A stretch of DNA of 64,000 bases from Agarophyton chilense (Eukaryota; Rhodophyta; Florideophyceae; Gracilariales; Gracilariaceae). Positions within the stretch are counted from its first letter, which is position 1. Each line of letters begins with the position of its first letter. The stretch is from the NCBI GenBank assembly GCA_030374765.1, contig JARGXX010000001.1:1426001-1490000 (forward strand), read 5' to 3'. Positions 19,522-29,544 of this stretch are shown here, piece by piece. The position numbers and the translations under genes are program-made. The notes beneath the pieces were generated by a model. It was not told the DNA's origin, did not search any database, and worked only from the letters and a program-made list of their open reading frames with translations.

Positions 19522-21669
19522 ATGGAACGATCTAAAAGGAATACGCGTGGTGCCAGCGCCCCGCCAAGCCATAAAGGTCCTAAAGGGGCCCCATCGGCTC
19601 AACCGATTCTGGAAACCCCCGAGGAGCTGCTCCGGCACCCTCGAGACAAAACCGTAAAGGTACATGGTCCGCCGCCTATGGCAACGGAACCTCACAGGGA
19701 ATTACCAATTGAGGTTGCAGCGGAGGAGCTATGGGCTCAGCTCGAAGAGCGAGCGAAAGCGCTCGTCACCCTCGCGGTCGAGGGTGCATTAACCATAAAG
19801 GAGAAGTCGGATACCCGGATGGTTCCGCCCTCAATGGACGTCGATGCATTTACCCGTATTGTGGTTGGCCGAGCAGCTCAAGAGCTATCGGAAAGGATAC
19901 CTGAAATGGTTAAACAGTATCTCTTTACAGATGCTAGGGAGCATGTTTACCGCGCTGTGCAGGACCTTTGGGTTTCCGAGGGATTCGCAGAATCCCGACC
20001 TACACAGGTGAACATCGCAAAGCGCATACCACAAGGGTTCCAAATGGGTCATTCCACCCATTCCAAACACTTACCTACTGATAGTGAGTACCTACAAGGT
20101 CCAAAGCAGAGTCAAGATGTCCCGGGAAAGGTAGATCCTCAAGACATTTACCTGCCACAAATTACAGGTTTCCTTCAAAAGGATACCCATGGAGGTTGTC
20201 CCAAGGACGATTCGTCTGACTCGTTGGATGAGCGACGAAGAAACCGAAAAGGGAAGAAGCGGAGGACGAAGAGGGGAAAGAGTCGAGAGGATGATTCAGA
20301 CCCCGACTTGTCAGACTCCAGTTCCGATACGAGTTCATCTTCGGATGATGATTGTAAATGTAAGAAGAAGAAGAAAACGAACAGGTCGACGAAGAAGTCG
20401 TCGAAAAAGAACCGAAAGGGTAAAAAGCGATACAATGAGTAGCCCGACTCTGAGTCGGACACCGAAATGGACCTGGAGGTGCACCAACCCTTGAACGATA
20501 TGTTCACCAAAGCGGTTGACTACAGGACTTATCGGTTGATCAACAAGTCTTCTGAATACACCCAAGGGGTGGCTCAGAAGATTACTAAGCAACACAAGAA
20601 GCTCAGCTTCCAAATGGGTGACACAACCTTCACAGGTACGGATCCTATTGCGATAATTGAGTTTCTATAGAAGTTCAAGCTTGCATGTGACCAAAATGGT
20701 TTTTCCGAGGGCGCTGCGATGTGGCTATTTCAGTTTTACCTTAAAGGGCAAGCATACTACTTGCTGCAGGGTAGGCTCCACGGCAACACCTTAGCGATGG
20801 ATGAGGATGGCACAGAGATGTTCGAGTCATACCCAGAAGTGGTCAATTTCCTTTTGGAAACATATGCCACCGATGAGGTTATCCAAGAGGCTTACTCGGA
20901 AGTCCTCGCTTACCATCAAAGGTCTGGGAAAACCGAATCGGATTTTTCGCTGGCGCTTTGGAATCTGGCAACCCGTTGTGGTAATGTGTTCACTACCTCG
21001 AGGTTAAAGTCGCTATTTTCTGACAATGTCGACAAAGGGATCCGTTCCCAGGTACACAATTACCTGGCCACTAACCGAAAGGTAGACTACAATGGGCTGG
21101 CTCGATACTCCCAGGGCCTTGGATATACCCTTCGGCTGGGAAAGAGACCAGCCATGCCTCCAACCTCGAAGGATAAACTGAAAAGGTCAGTCTTGGAAAT
21201 TGAAGGCGCAACAATCTCAGAGGGTAGCTCGCACATCAAAGTATCTACAGGAACCGCTATCCACTTGGTAGCGACCCAGGGGCGGTTCTCGAAACCCTCG
21301 ACGGCAGGAAATTGGTTGTCAACGCGTACACCGCACTCGGTACAATTGCCGCCAAGTTCGGTGAGCTCACATAAGATGCCAGGAGCGAGCTCCCAGAACT
21401 CGCCACCCAACTCCTACGCCACTACTCCTACCAACCAGGTTTCGAAGCCCCCCTCAATGGTAATGCGAGACCCTCAAACTGGAGGCCTCGTTTGCTGGTG
21501 TTGTCTCGCAACAGACCATTTGGCAAACAATTGCGCTAACTTACCTCCAGGAATGAGAGACGAGTTGATTCAGGCTCGCATGCAGAATTACCAACGCCTC
21601 TATGGGTCTTCAACGCAAGCACCAAATAGGTTCCAACCCCGTACACCGGTGCAGGTCAATACCATCTAG
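19522..21669 (+). pseudogene. gag: Element A gag (broken by two in-frame stops)
   Basis: Structural protein of the retrotransposon particle. The ATG is at 19522. The frame is interrupted by TAG at 20440 and TAG at 20668 but otherwise stays in one phase to the stop at 21667. N-terminal region, then a Lys/Asp/Ser-rich charged tract (about 20215-20435). The retrotransposon gag domain runs about 20540-21130 (WLFQFYLKGQA, FLLETYATDEVIQ). A CCHC zinc knuckle CWCCLATDHLANNC lies at about 21495-21536 and has perfect spacing. The following pol frame lies at -1. Confidence 0.9.
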
Positions 21670-21731
21670 GAAACAACGAACTTGGACTCAACCCCTACCG
21701 TACAGGGAAAAAACACCGAGCAGTTGGCGTA

Positions 21732-24188
21732 ATGGTCGAACCCAACCTGCAATCAGAAGGCCAATCGATACCCAGAACCCTGAAGGTGGAAGAGAACACG
21801 TCGCAACCAGTTCCGGTTTGTCATATGAAGTACAACAACTATAAAGTACGTGCTTCAATGTGTTTCTACGATCGCCTTGCGGTTCCGGTCACCTGCGTGT
21901 TGGATACGGGGGCCGGCCCAAACGTCCTGAACTCCCGCGTCATACCTGAGGCGGTACTTCAGAACTTGAGCCGACCTCCCGACAACAACCCGCTGGTAGA
22001 TGCAAATGAGCGTCCATTAAACCTTAGAGGTATGCTCACCACTGTGGTGCAGCTCGGACACCTCAAGGTAAGACTGCAATTCTTTGTTGTCGACCAATTA
22101 CCAACAGACTGCCTACTAGGTACGAACTTCATCGACAGACATGTCAAAGCAATCCTTCCTGGTTCCCATACCGTCGCCCTACGTCACGGGGGACGAATTG
22201 CCATTTTAGGTAATACGGAAACCAAACGGGGATGGTTCGTCAAACCGAAGAAGGCGATATCCACCGAAACGGTCTCCAACAATGTGCGCATTACCTAACA
22301 GGTTGTTATCCCGCCAATGCACCAAATATTGGTACCGGTGTCGTGTGCGACCCCGGGGCTGGTCATACTACAAAACAATCCGAGGTTAGCGCATCGACAC
22401 CTCACCTTGATGGCTAATGGGATTGTCGACAACATCCCAAATCAACCCTTTAAGGTGTGTCTCAGCAACTTCAGCAGTCATGACGTGAAGTTGCCGAAAA
22501 ATACCAATGTTGGCATCGCACTACTGGCACCACAAGGGGTCTTCACCGTAGCTCACACTGATCTCGGCGAGGTCGCCTTTGATAAAGAAGGGGGGTGCGC
22601 AAATGCGTCCACAACCACAAAGGTATCGATAAATACCAACTTGGAAGCAAAGGTATCCTATAAGCCATCGGTATACAAAGAAGAGAAACTGGACCCTGAG
22701 AGGCAATGGCAAGATACAGTCCAGATCGGTGAAGAAAACGGCCAACTGCGCGGCCGTATTATCGACATTCTGGAGGAGTTCGAAACCATGTGGTCAGGAC
22801 ATCTGGGCCAAATTAAGACCACACAGCATCGCATCGAGCTCCTCCCTGACTCGAAGCCGATTTACCAGTAACCATACTGAGCAGGTCCGAAGGCGAGAGA
22901 GATAGAACTCAAAGAAGTGGAGCGAATGCTCCAAGAAGGGGTAATTGAACCAGCCAACTCAGATTGGGCTAGTCCCGGGGTTCTGGTTCAGAAGAAAGGG
23001 GATAACCGTATGAGGCTTTGTGTGGACTACAGGAGGCTCAATAGCGTGACTATCAGGGATTCGTACCCGATACCGAGAATGGATGAGTGCATCGACTCCT
23101 TGGGAGATGCGCAGATATTTACCACGTTGGATGCCAATTGTGGTTATTGGCAGGTACCCGTAGGTGAGAGAGATCGAGACAAAACGACCTTCACGTGCCA
23201 TGCAGGTTTGTTTCGCTTCACGCGGATGCTATTCGGGTTGCGCAGTGCTCCAAGCACCTTTCAAAGGGCGCTGGACATCATCCTTTCGAAGGTTAAGTGG
23301 ACAACCGCCTTGGTATACATCAATGATGTAATCATTTACTCCAGATCGGTAGAAGAGCGTTTTGCTCACGTGCGCACCGTACTAACCCTCCTAGCTGAGG
23401 CGGGGGTGACGCTGAAGCTACGCAAATGCGTCTTCTTTACCAGAACGTTTGAATACCTGGGCCACATCATAGACCCTGGCACCCTAGAGGTTGCGCCGAG
23501 CAACATTAGAGCCGTACAGGAGGTCAAGTTGCCACGATCCCAGACCAATGTACGATCCTTTTTAGGTTTATGTAACGTCTATCGTCGCTTCGTGAAGGGA
23601 TTCGCGACTATAGCCGCTCTCCTCAATAAGAAGCTCCAGAAAGGTGAACCTGAACGGTTTGAGAATCTGTCGAACGACGAAATGGGTACCTTTGAGGAAT
23701 TGAAACGAGCGCTGTTGTCGCCGCCAATCTTAGCGTTACCGAAAACAGGTCTACCGCACACGCTGGATACAGATGCCTCCCATGTCCAAATTGGTTGTTG
23801 TCTCATGCAGGAGCAGCACAACGAAGACAAATTACCTATAGGATACTGGAGCCGCGCTATGAATGAGGCGGAGCAGAACTGCACGATAACCGAGAAGGAA
23901 TGTCTAGCAGTAGTTTGGAGCATGTTGATGCTCCGTGCATACCTTTATGGTCAGCGCTTCACGTTGCGCACGGACCACGACGTCTTAAGGTGGTTCCTCG
24001 GACTCACAGATGCGTTTGGTAGACTTGCCCGTTGGAGGTTGAGACTGTCGGAGTTTGAATACGACATACAGTACCGTCTAGGTATTAAGCACAACATAGC
24101 TGACGCTATGTCACGCCTAAACACTTCAGGGTTAGAGACAGAACCGGTGGACGATGATCTCCCTTGCTTTTTGGTCTCATCAAACTAA
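21732..24188 (+). pseudogene. pol: Element A protease, reverse transcriptase and RNase H (broken pol)
   Basis: One reading phase throughout, interrupted by TAA at 22296, TAA at 22869, TGA at about 22878 and TAA at 24186. The aspartic protease active site VLDTGAGPN is at about 21897-21923. RT begins near 22917: fingers region LCVDYRRLNS, then TLDAN and GYWQVP. The catalytic YxDD box reads YIND (about 23315-23326), losing the first catalytic Asp of that box. RNase H shows LDTDAS, TEKECLAVVW and RTDHD. The stops at 22869 and 22878 lie where other elements read HPYKAGP-like residues. CAA to TAA and CGA to TGA changes would explain them (inference). Confidence 0.9.
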
Positions 24189-24296
24189 AATGGTACCAGC
24201 GAACACCTAAAAGGATGTTGGTACTTACCAGGAGAAGGTGCTTTGCGGAACACCGACAGGGAAACGTAGATACTGACCCTAGAGGAAACGAACGTC

Positions 24297-26048
24297 ATGC
24301 CCGTAACCCGAGAGAAGTTTCTACGAGAACAGGCCCAGGATGTGTACTGCAGAACCCTGGCTGACCAAATTGGTTTCAAAGGATCACCGTTCGATGTGGA
24401 CCACAATGGGTACATCGTGAGAAGGTCAACCTTGGATGGTAGCCTTCAAAAGGTGGTTCCAAAGGCACTTCGCCCGAGAGTCTTGTGTCTCGCGCACTAC
24501 CCGCGACTATCGGGACACCTAGGTGCCACCAGGATGTTTTACACCTTGAGGCAACAGTTTGATTGGCCTCATATGGCCCCTGATGTCAATATCTTTGTAG
24601 GTCAATGCGAATCTTGTGTTCGTACCCGCGGTGGTATTCGAAAGCATCGAAAGCACCTCAAGCTGTTTCCAGCAGCGGGTCCACTGGAGTTTGTTGCGAT
24701 AGACCTTCTAGGACCACTTCCCAAAACCAAGAATGGGTATCACCACATTCTAGTGATCACCGAAAGGTTATCGAAGCTCACGAGAGCGATACCTTTAAAG
24801 GAGACGAAGACAACCACGCTGGCGATCTCATTCCTCAACAATTGGGTCTACCCGTATGGCGAACCACTGTTCCTACTTACCTATAATGGTTCAAACTTGG
24901 CATCGAAGTTCTTCGAAGCAGTCTGCAACCTATTGGGCAGTAAGCACTATTTCACTACGGCCTACCACACGCAGACAAACGGACAGGTCGAGCGCTTTAA
25001 CCACACATTGGAATCAAGGCTACGACACTATACGGAAGAGCACCAAACTGGGTGGGATGAGCTGGTGCCACCTCTCACCTACTCCTATAACCTTCAGGAA
25101 CACCGATCAACGCAGACCACTCCCTTTGATTTGGTTCTTTCGCGACACCTCCCAGGTATTGTAGTGCAGGGAGATCATACCACCAGCACTGCAGCTGGCG
25201 CACTGACCCCTGCCCAGGTCAAGCGAAATACCCTTTTGAGGTTGAGGAGGGCTCTCAAACATGCAGAGAGCCACCTCACTGCAGCCCAGAATCGGTACAA
25301 TGCCGACTATGACCGTAGGGTAACCAAAGTGGTCTCTGTATCGTCGGGACAATATGTCTACATCGACAACCCACCTTCAGGTAAAAGACCACGCCCGGGT
25401 GATGAAGCGAACGATGAAGCTATTGATAGAGATATCAATTCGAAGCTCCTCCCCAAATCATTGGGGCCTTATAAGGTATTGAACGCATCCGACCACACCG
25501 TTACGGTTGACCAAGACGGAATACCGAATACGATATCAATTGACCGTATTACGGTAGCACCTGAAACGGTACAACATCGCATGGAGGCATGCACCTCAGC
25601 TCGAGAGCCCAGAGCGGTAGCTCTGCGCACTGGACCCTCGGAGGTCCCCACCCCAATGGAGGTGAATGATGAATTACAACGAGATGATCCGGATTACACC
25701 CCTCTAAAAGGGACGGAAATTGAACCTCACACGGTAACAGCGGAAGCTCCCGACCCGGCTTCCACGCACGAAGCTCCCGACCCGGCTTCCACGCACGAAG
25801 CTCCCAACTCGGAACATGTGAACCCTCGAGGTGGCGTTCCCCCGAAAGATCAGGACCAAACCTCAGAGGTATTTCCCGTTGACCGTCTTGTGGGCCACAC
25901 ACAAACCTAAAATGGTGTGAAGCACACCGTCATGTGGTACGGCTGGGGCCCAGAAGGGGACACCCTCGAAACCCCATCCGCAATTCCCCCACACTTCCAT
26001 ATCAGGTATTGGCGCCGTCGCAAGGAGCCGATGCCTGCAGACGGCTAA
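24297..26048 (+). pseudogene. pol: Element A integrase with C-terminal chromodomain (broken)
   Basis: Same phase as the RT block. The HHCC zinc domain is at about 24495-24620 (HYPRLSGH, CESCVR). The DDE core follows, with AIDLLGP for the first Asp and GQVERFN for the Glu. The second Asp is replaced by Tyr (LTYNGSN where LTDNGSQ is expected). A GPY/F motif (LGPYKV) is at about 25465. A proline-rich linker with a 27-bp repeat follows. A chromodomain starts at EVFPVDRLV, is cut by TAA at 25908 and continues as VMWYGWGPEGDTLE to a stop at 26046. The chromodomain would have targeted integration to marked chromatin. Confidence 0.88.
25744..25803 (+). repeat. 27-bp minisatellite in the integrase tail
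   Basis: Two near-perfect 27-bp units and a partial third encode tandem EAPDPASTH repeats in the linker between the GPY/F motif and the chromodomain. Confidence 0.9.
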
Positions 26049-27221
26049 CCTTAGACCCTTGTGGTACTCATGCCTAAGGAAGCGGGAGAAGATACGTCGT
26101 TTTCCGCAGAAGGTGGACGCATATGCGTCAGATTACCTACAAGGGAGGACAAGAAAGAACAACCGAATGGAATAGTACAGGAGACGGTCAACGTATCCAA
26201 CCTTTCCGGTAGTACCGACACTGACCTTTTGGGTACAACAGTGGCCGGCGTGCGGTCGCGAGCGGGTCCAGACCTTTGAGGTATCGTGGAACGGGACCAA
26301 TCCGACCTTAAAGGCATAACTACAGGGGTATCAATCCCCTCGGAATCTCCAACTTCTTCGACCTCAATGGTCCCGGCATCTCACGTCTCTCGAGCGCTGG
26401 TGCTGCTTGTGGGGACGAACCACCCCTTCGAGGTATCGGTGACGAATCCACGAGGCGGCGCGAGGTGCACCGACGTGGTACCGAATGGGTTCGAACGCAT
26501 GCGCGGAGGTGGCGCGATCCTGTCACTCACATGAGGGTAAACCGGAATTCAAAACTGGAAAAAGGTCGCGTAACTACCGACGGGGCCGCTCAACACCAAT
26601 CAGGTCTCACAACCGGAAGCTTCCACCACGGACCCAGGCCAACACATCAATGATTGTAACGACGCAGGCTCAGGCCCCACCGGCTCCACGAGTCAATCCT
26701 AACAAGGTAGACGAGATCTGAAAGGTCGAGAAGCCAGGAAACCTTCAGGAAAAAGCCGGACAGTACGGTTACGGTCGCGACGCCGCCAATTAAGGGCAGT
26801 ACTACCTGAAGGGTTGTCGAGCCGTGGGAACGACGAAGTGGGACGGCGCTGCGCAGGGACCTATGAAGAGAATGAAGCTGAAGTAACCGGGAAGGATGCA
26901 ATACCCACTTGGTTAGACAGTGGGCGGTGCGAAAGCAGAATCGCAGGCAAGCAGGGCCACAACCGAAAAGGTGTCCGAAAGCGTGCTAGGTACACTGCAT
27001 CGCTTTCATGACAGTCCCTACCTGATTGGTTGTCGCTCAATTTGTGCGCCGACGCCGTCGTGCACCCTCCCACGACCGATACTGGCGCCGAGTTCTGAAC
27101 CTCAAGGGATGCAGCGCCGCGCCCAGACACTACTCCGATGCCCGCGCCGCTGTCGCTCCCGACACCTCTATGGGTTGATGAAAGCAGACGCAGGGCGTGC
27201 CTCGTGGGTAGGAAGGGGGTC
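26049..27221 (+). other. Element A 3' untranslated region and polypurine tract
   Basis: About 1.2 kb between the chromodomain and the 3' LTR with only short frames. No long antisense frame exists here, unlike in elements C and D. The polypurine tract AGGAAGGGGG lies just before the 3' LTR (about 27209-27219). Confidence 0.65.
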
Positions 27222-27855
27222 TGTTGTATAGTGGCGGAAGGGCTGACCTTTGAGGTGTCCGATACACTACGTTGACCTTGTAGGTGACGGGCGCGAGGAA
27301 TCATCGGCCACGTAGCTCCGGGCGAGCTACCATCTAGGTGTTGTCAGCCACGTTTAGTGTTGACATGTACCTTCTGGTTGAGTAATTGTTAGTGATAGTA
27401 ATTGTAATTATGCGTATTTTAGTACAGTAGTTGAGTGGCCACCTGGCACTGTAGCCAGTGCTGGACAGGTCTCTGACACTAGGTCAGAGACCGTGCCTTG
27501 CTGGCACCTCCCGGGTGATCTGGAGAGTGCAGTCCACTGCATATAGGGAACTGCACCTCCCCCATCCTGATCTGATAAAGATAGGCATCACTTGGGTCAC
27601 GACTATACCTTTTGGTTTATTGTTTCTCAACTACCACACAGGCTTTCCCGCGCGTCGACGCCTACCATCGTGTACCTACACGGTATAGGCTAGTCGCCCC
27701 GCCGTTTGCCCCTGCGGGTTTTCACGGTGCCCTGTTACCATCGAGGTTTACTACGTCTACCTTCTAAGATTGAGCGTCAACACGCTCCCTACGGTTGAGC
27801 GTCACTACGCTCCCGAGACAAGACAGTAGCATACCCCAGAGGTGATTGTACGACA
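27222..27855 (+). repeat. Element A 3' LTR (634 bp)
   Basis: Near-identical to 18740-19373 at constant offset, followed directly by the target duplication GCAAT. Confidence 0.95.
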
Positions 27856-27869
27856 GCAATGCACTTTGG

Positions 27870-28679
27870 TGTCTCTGGTAGAGATGATGCGTTTCATGAC
27901 TCATGATTGTGTTCAAACAAGTAATGGCTCACAATATGAGTATGGCGTGCACTGTGGACCTGGAATGGTGGCCCCTTAATTACGGAATATTTTATATAGT
28001 TTAGTACACATTTGAATAGGCTTACAGTTCCAGGAGTGGCACAGCCCACGTGTGGGAACTTGATAATTTTAGATATTTTCACAAAGCCACTCTGTAGTAC
28101 AATACTTAGTAGAGGCAAGCTCACGCTTGCCTCCTACTTCGTAAAGTCCACCCGTGTTCGGCAATGACTTGGTTCGCTTGCGCGACAGCTTTACTTCCTT
28201 TTGAGAGAAGCTTCCCTGAATACGGCTTTGTTATCCAACCGCTCCCATCCAGGAGAGCACTGCAGTGCGTACCAACTATTAGTCTTTACGTTTTTATGTT
28301 TTGTTATTTATTATATTTCTTTCACCGACAAGGTACAACCTCCTCCCTATTATTGTGTATTTTTTGCGAGTTATATTTCTTTCTCGTGTAAGCGAGTCTC
28401 CCGCCTATTTTTCTTCGGATTTTTCCCCTTTTTCCCTTCCGTTCACCGGATCTATCTACCCCGGTTCACTCGCTGTATGCCTCGGTACCGATACACTGCC
28501 ACCATCCTTGGACGCCTGGCTGACCTCTTCTTGCAATTTCGTAGGTTTACCTGAGTTTCTCGTCGATTGACGCCCACACCTGTGGAGTCACGAAGGCTTT
28601 TGCCTCTGTTTTGACTCCCTTTGAGAGTGGGTTTCGAACTTTCTTTAGGGCACTTCCCGTTGCTGGGCATTGCTCTACA
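27870..28679 (+). repeat. LTR-like repeat, inverted copy 2 (810 bp)
   Basis: Starts TGTCTCTGG and ends GCTCTACA; inverted relative to 16488-17302. Its last ~35 bp closely resemble the 3' end of the element C LTR, suggesting a related LTR family. No element C-type PBS follows it and no target duplication is visible. Pyrimidine-rich TTTTCCCCTTTTTCCCTTCC lies at about 28421-28440. Apparent ORFs inside it are not supported. Confidence 0.75.
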
Positions 28680-28702
28680 GATAATAGCGCTGAGCACTAA
28701 AC

Positions 28703-29136
28703 TGTATCGCAATGACTGGTGGGTCAGCGTACTGGTCTACATCTGAGGTAGCGAGGTAGAGCGGGTCCTAAGGTTCGTATCCTTGACGGCGGCACTCTCA
28801 GAGCACTTGGTGCAATGTGCTGGCGTTTATTGCGTAGTCCTACAGGTTGGAGCTACTGAAACGATGGCTTGAAGAGCAAAGGGTGGCACTAATGTAACAA
28901 AGGGGGTAATTTAGTATCCTAACGGGGCCTACCTTACTCTAACGGAGAAGCGTCACTCGAGACAAGTAAATAGCAATGGAGAGGCGCTGGGATCTTCCTG
29001 GCACTGTCATGCTAATCTATTACACTAATTATCTAAATGAGTCCAGCCGAGGTCGGCCAGTCCACGTGGCGTCTGTGAGATACCTCAGGTCCCGGCGGCT
29101 TACCAAACTCAACCGTTATCGTTGCTCCTTTACTCA
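28703..29136 (-). repeat. Element D 3' LTR (434 bp)
   Basis: Matches 47523-47968 over its whole length with many substitutions and small indels. Shared landmarks: CTTGACGGCGGCACT, CCTACAGGTTG, CCTTACTCTAA, GTCCACGT and CGGCGGCTTAC. The inner end is followed at 29137-29148 by TCTTCCTCCTTA, a polypurine tract when read on the element strand. Confidence 0.85.
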
Positions 29137-29148
29137 TCTTCCTCCTTA

Positions 29149-29544
29149 GGATTCGACCGTCAAGGCGAAGTTTAGATTGCCTCATGATGGACCCAGGGGA
29201 CGTGAGCGCTTAGTCGCTCCCATTACCATTGGGCGCGATGTCCCGTCGCGTCGTCATCACCTGCAGGGGTACGACGAAGGGTGAGCCGACCATTAGCGCC
29301 GGGGTGGAAATTAATTTGGCTAAAGACTGAAACTCAAGCGCGCCGTGAGCATTGGTCATAGATGCTTCACCGGCGTACTTCTCGTGTCGCGTTGCCGCGA
29401 TGATCCCTTTGTTTCTTCTTCCCTAAAGGTCATTGGGGCCTTCCTTAGTCTCCGCTCTTTCTTTGGCGACCCTCCGCGCTTCGTCGACCGTGGTTTACGT
29501 CTGTCAGTCCACTCGGGTCAATTTCGTCATCTCGTCTTCCCATC
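29149..29544. other. Region between element D PPT and antisense ORF
   Basis: Plus-strand frames are broken here. This interval would hold the 5' part or leader of the antisense gene. Nothing else is recognised. Confidence 0.3.

Larger units (their letters stand above)
18740..27855 (+). mobile_element. Element A: complete Ty3/gypsy chromovirus, inactivated
   Basis: A 9.1 kb LTR retrotransposon bounded by the 5-bp target duplication GCAAT (18735-18739 and 27856-27860). The LTRs are 634 bp each and differ at only about 8 positions by eye, so the insertion is fairly recent. Order: LTR, PBS, gag, protease, RT, RNase H, integrase, chromodomain, PPT, LTR. Gag and pol carry many in-frame stops. The RT active site and one integrase catalytic Asp are changed, so it cannot be autonomous. 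It inserted 9 bp from the LTR-like repeat at 27870. Confidence 0.95.

Noticed and set aside
28201-28570. Overlapping frames in the 27870-28679 repeat and its inverted copy
   Set aside because: Several phases are open at once in pyrimidine-rich sequence; preserved only because the two copies are similar.
16488-28679. Calling the inverted repeats a Mutator-type DNA transposon outright
   Set aside because: No target duplication and no recognisable transposase; the ends resemble LTR ends, so the assignment stays open.
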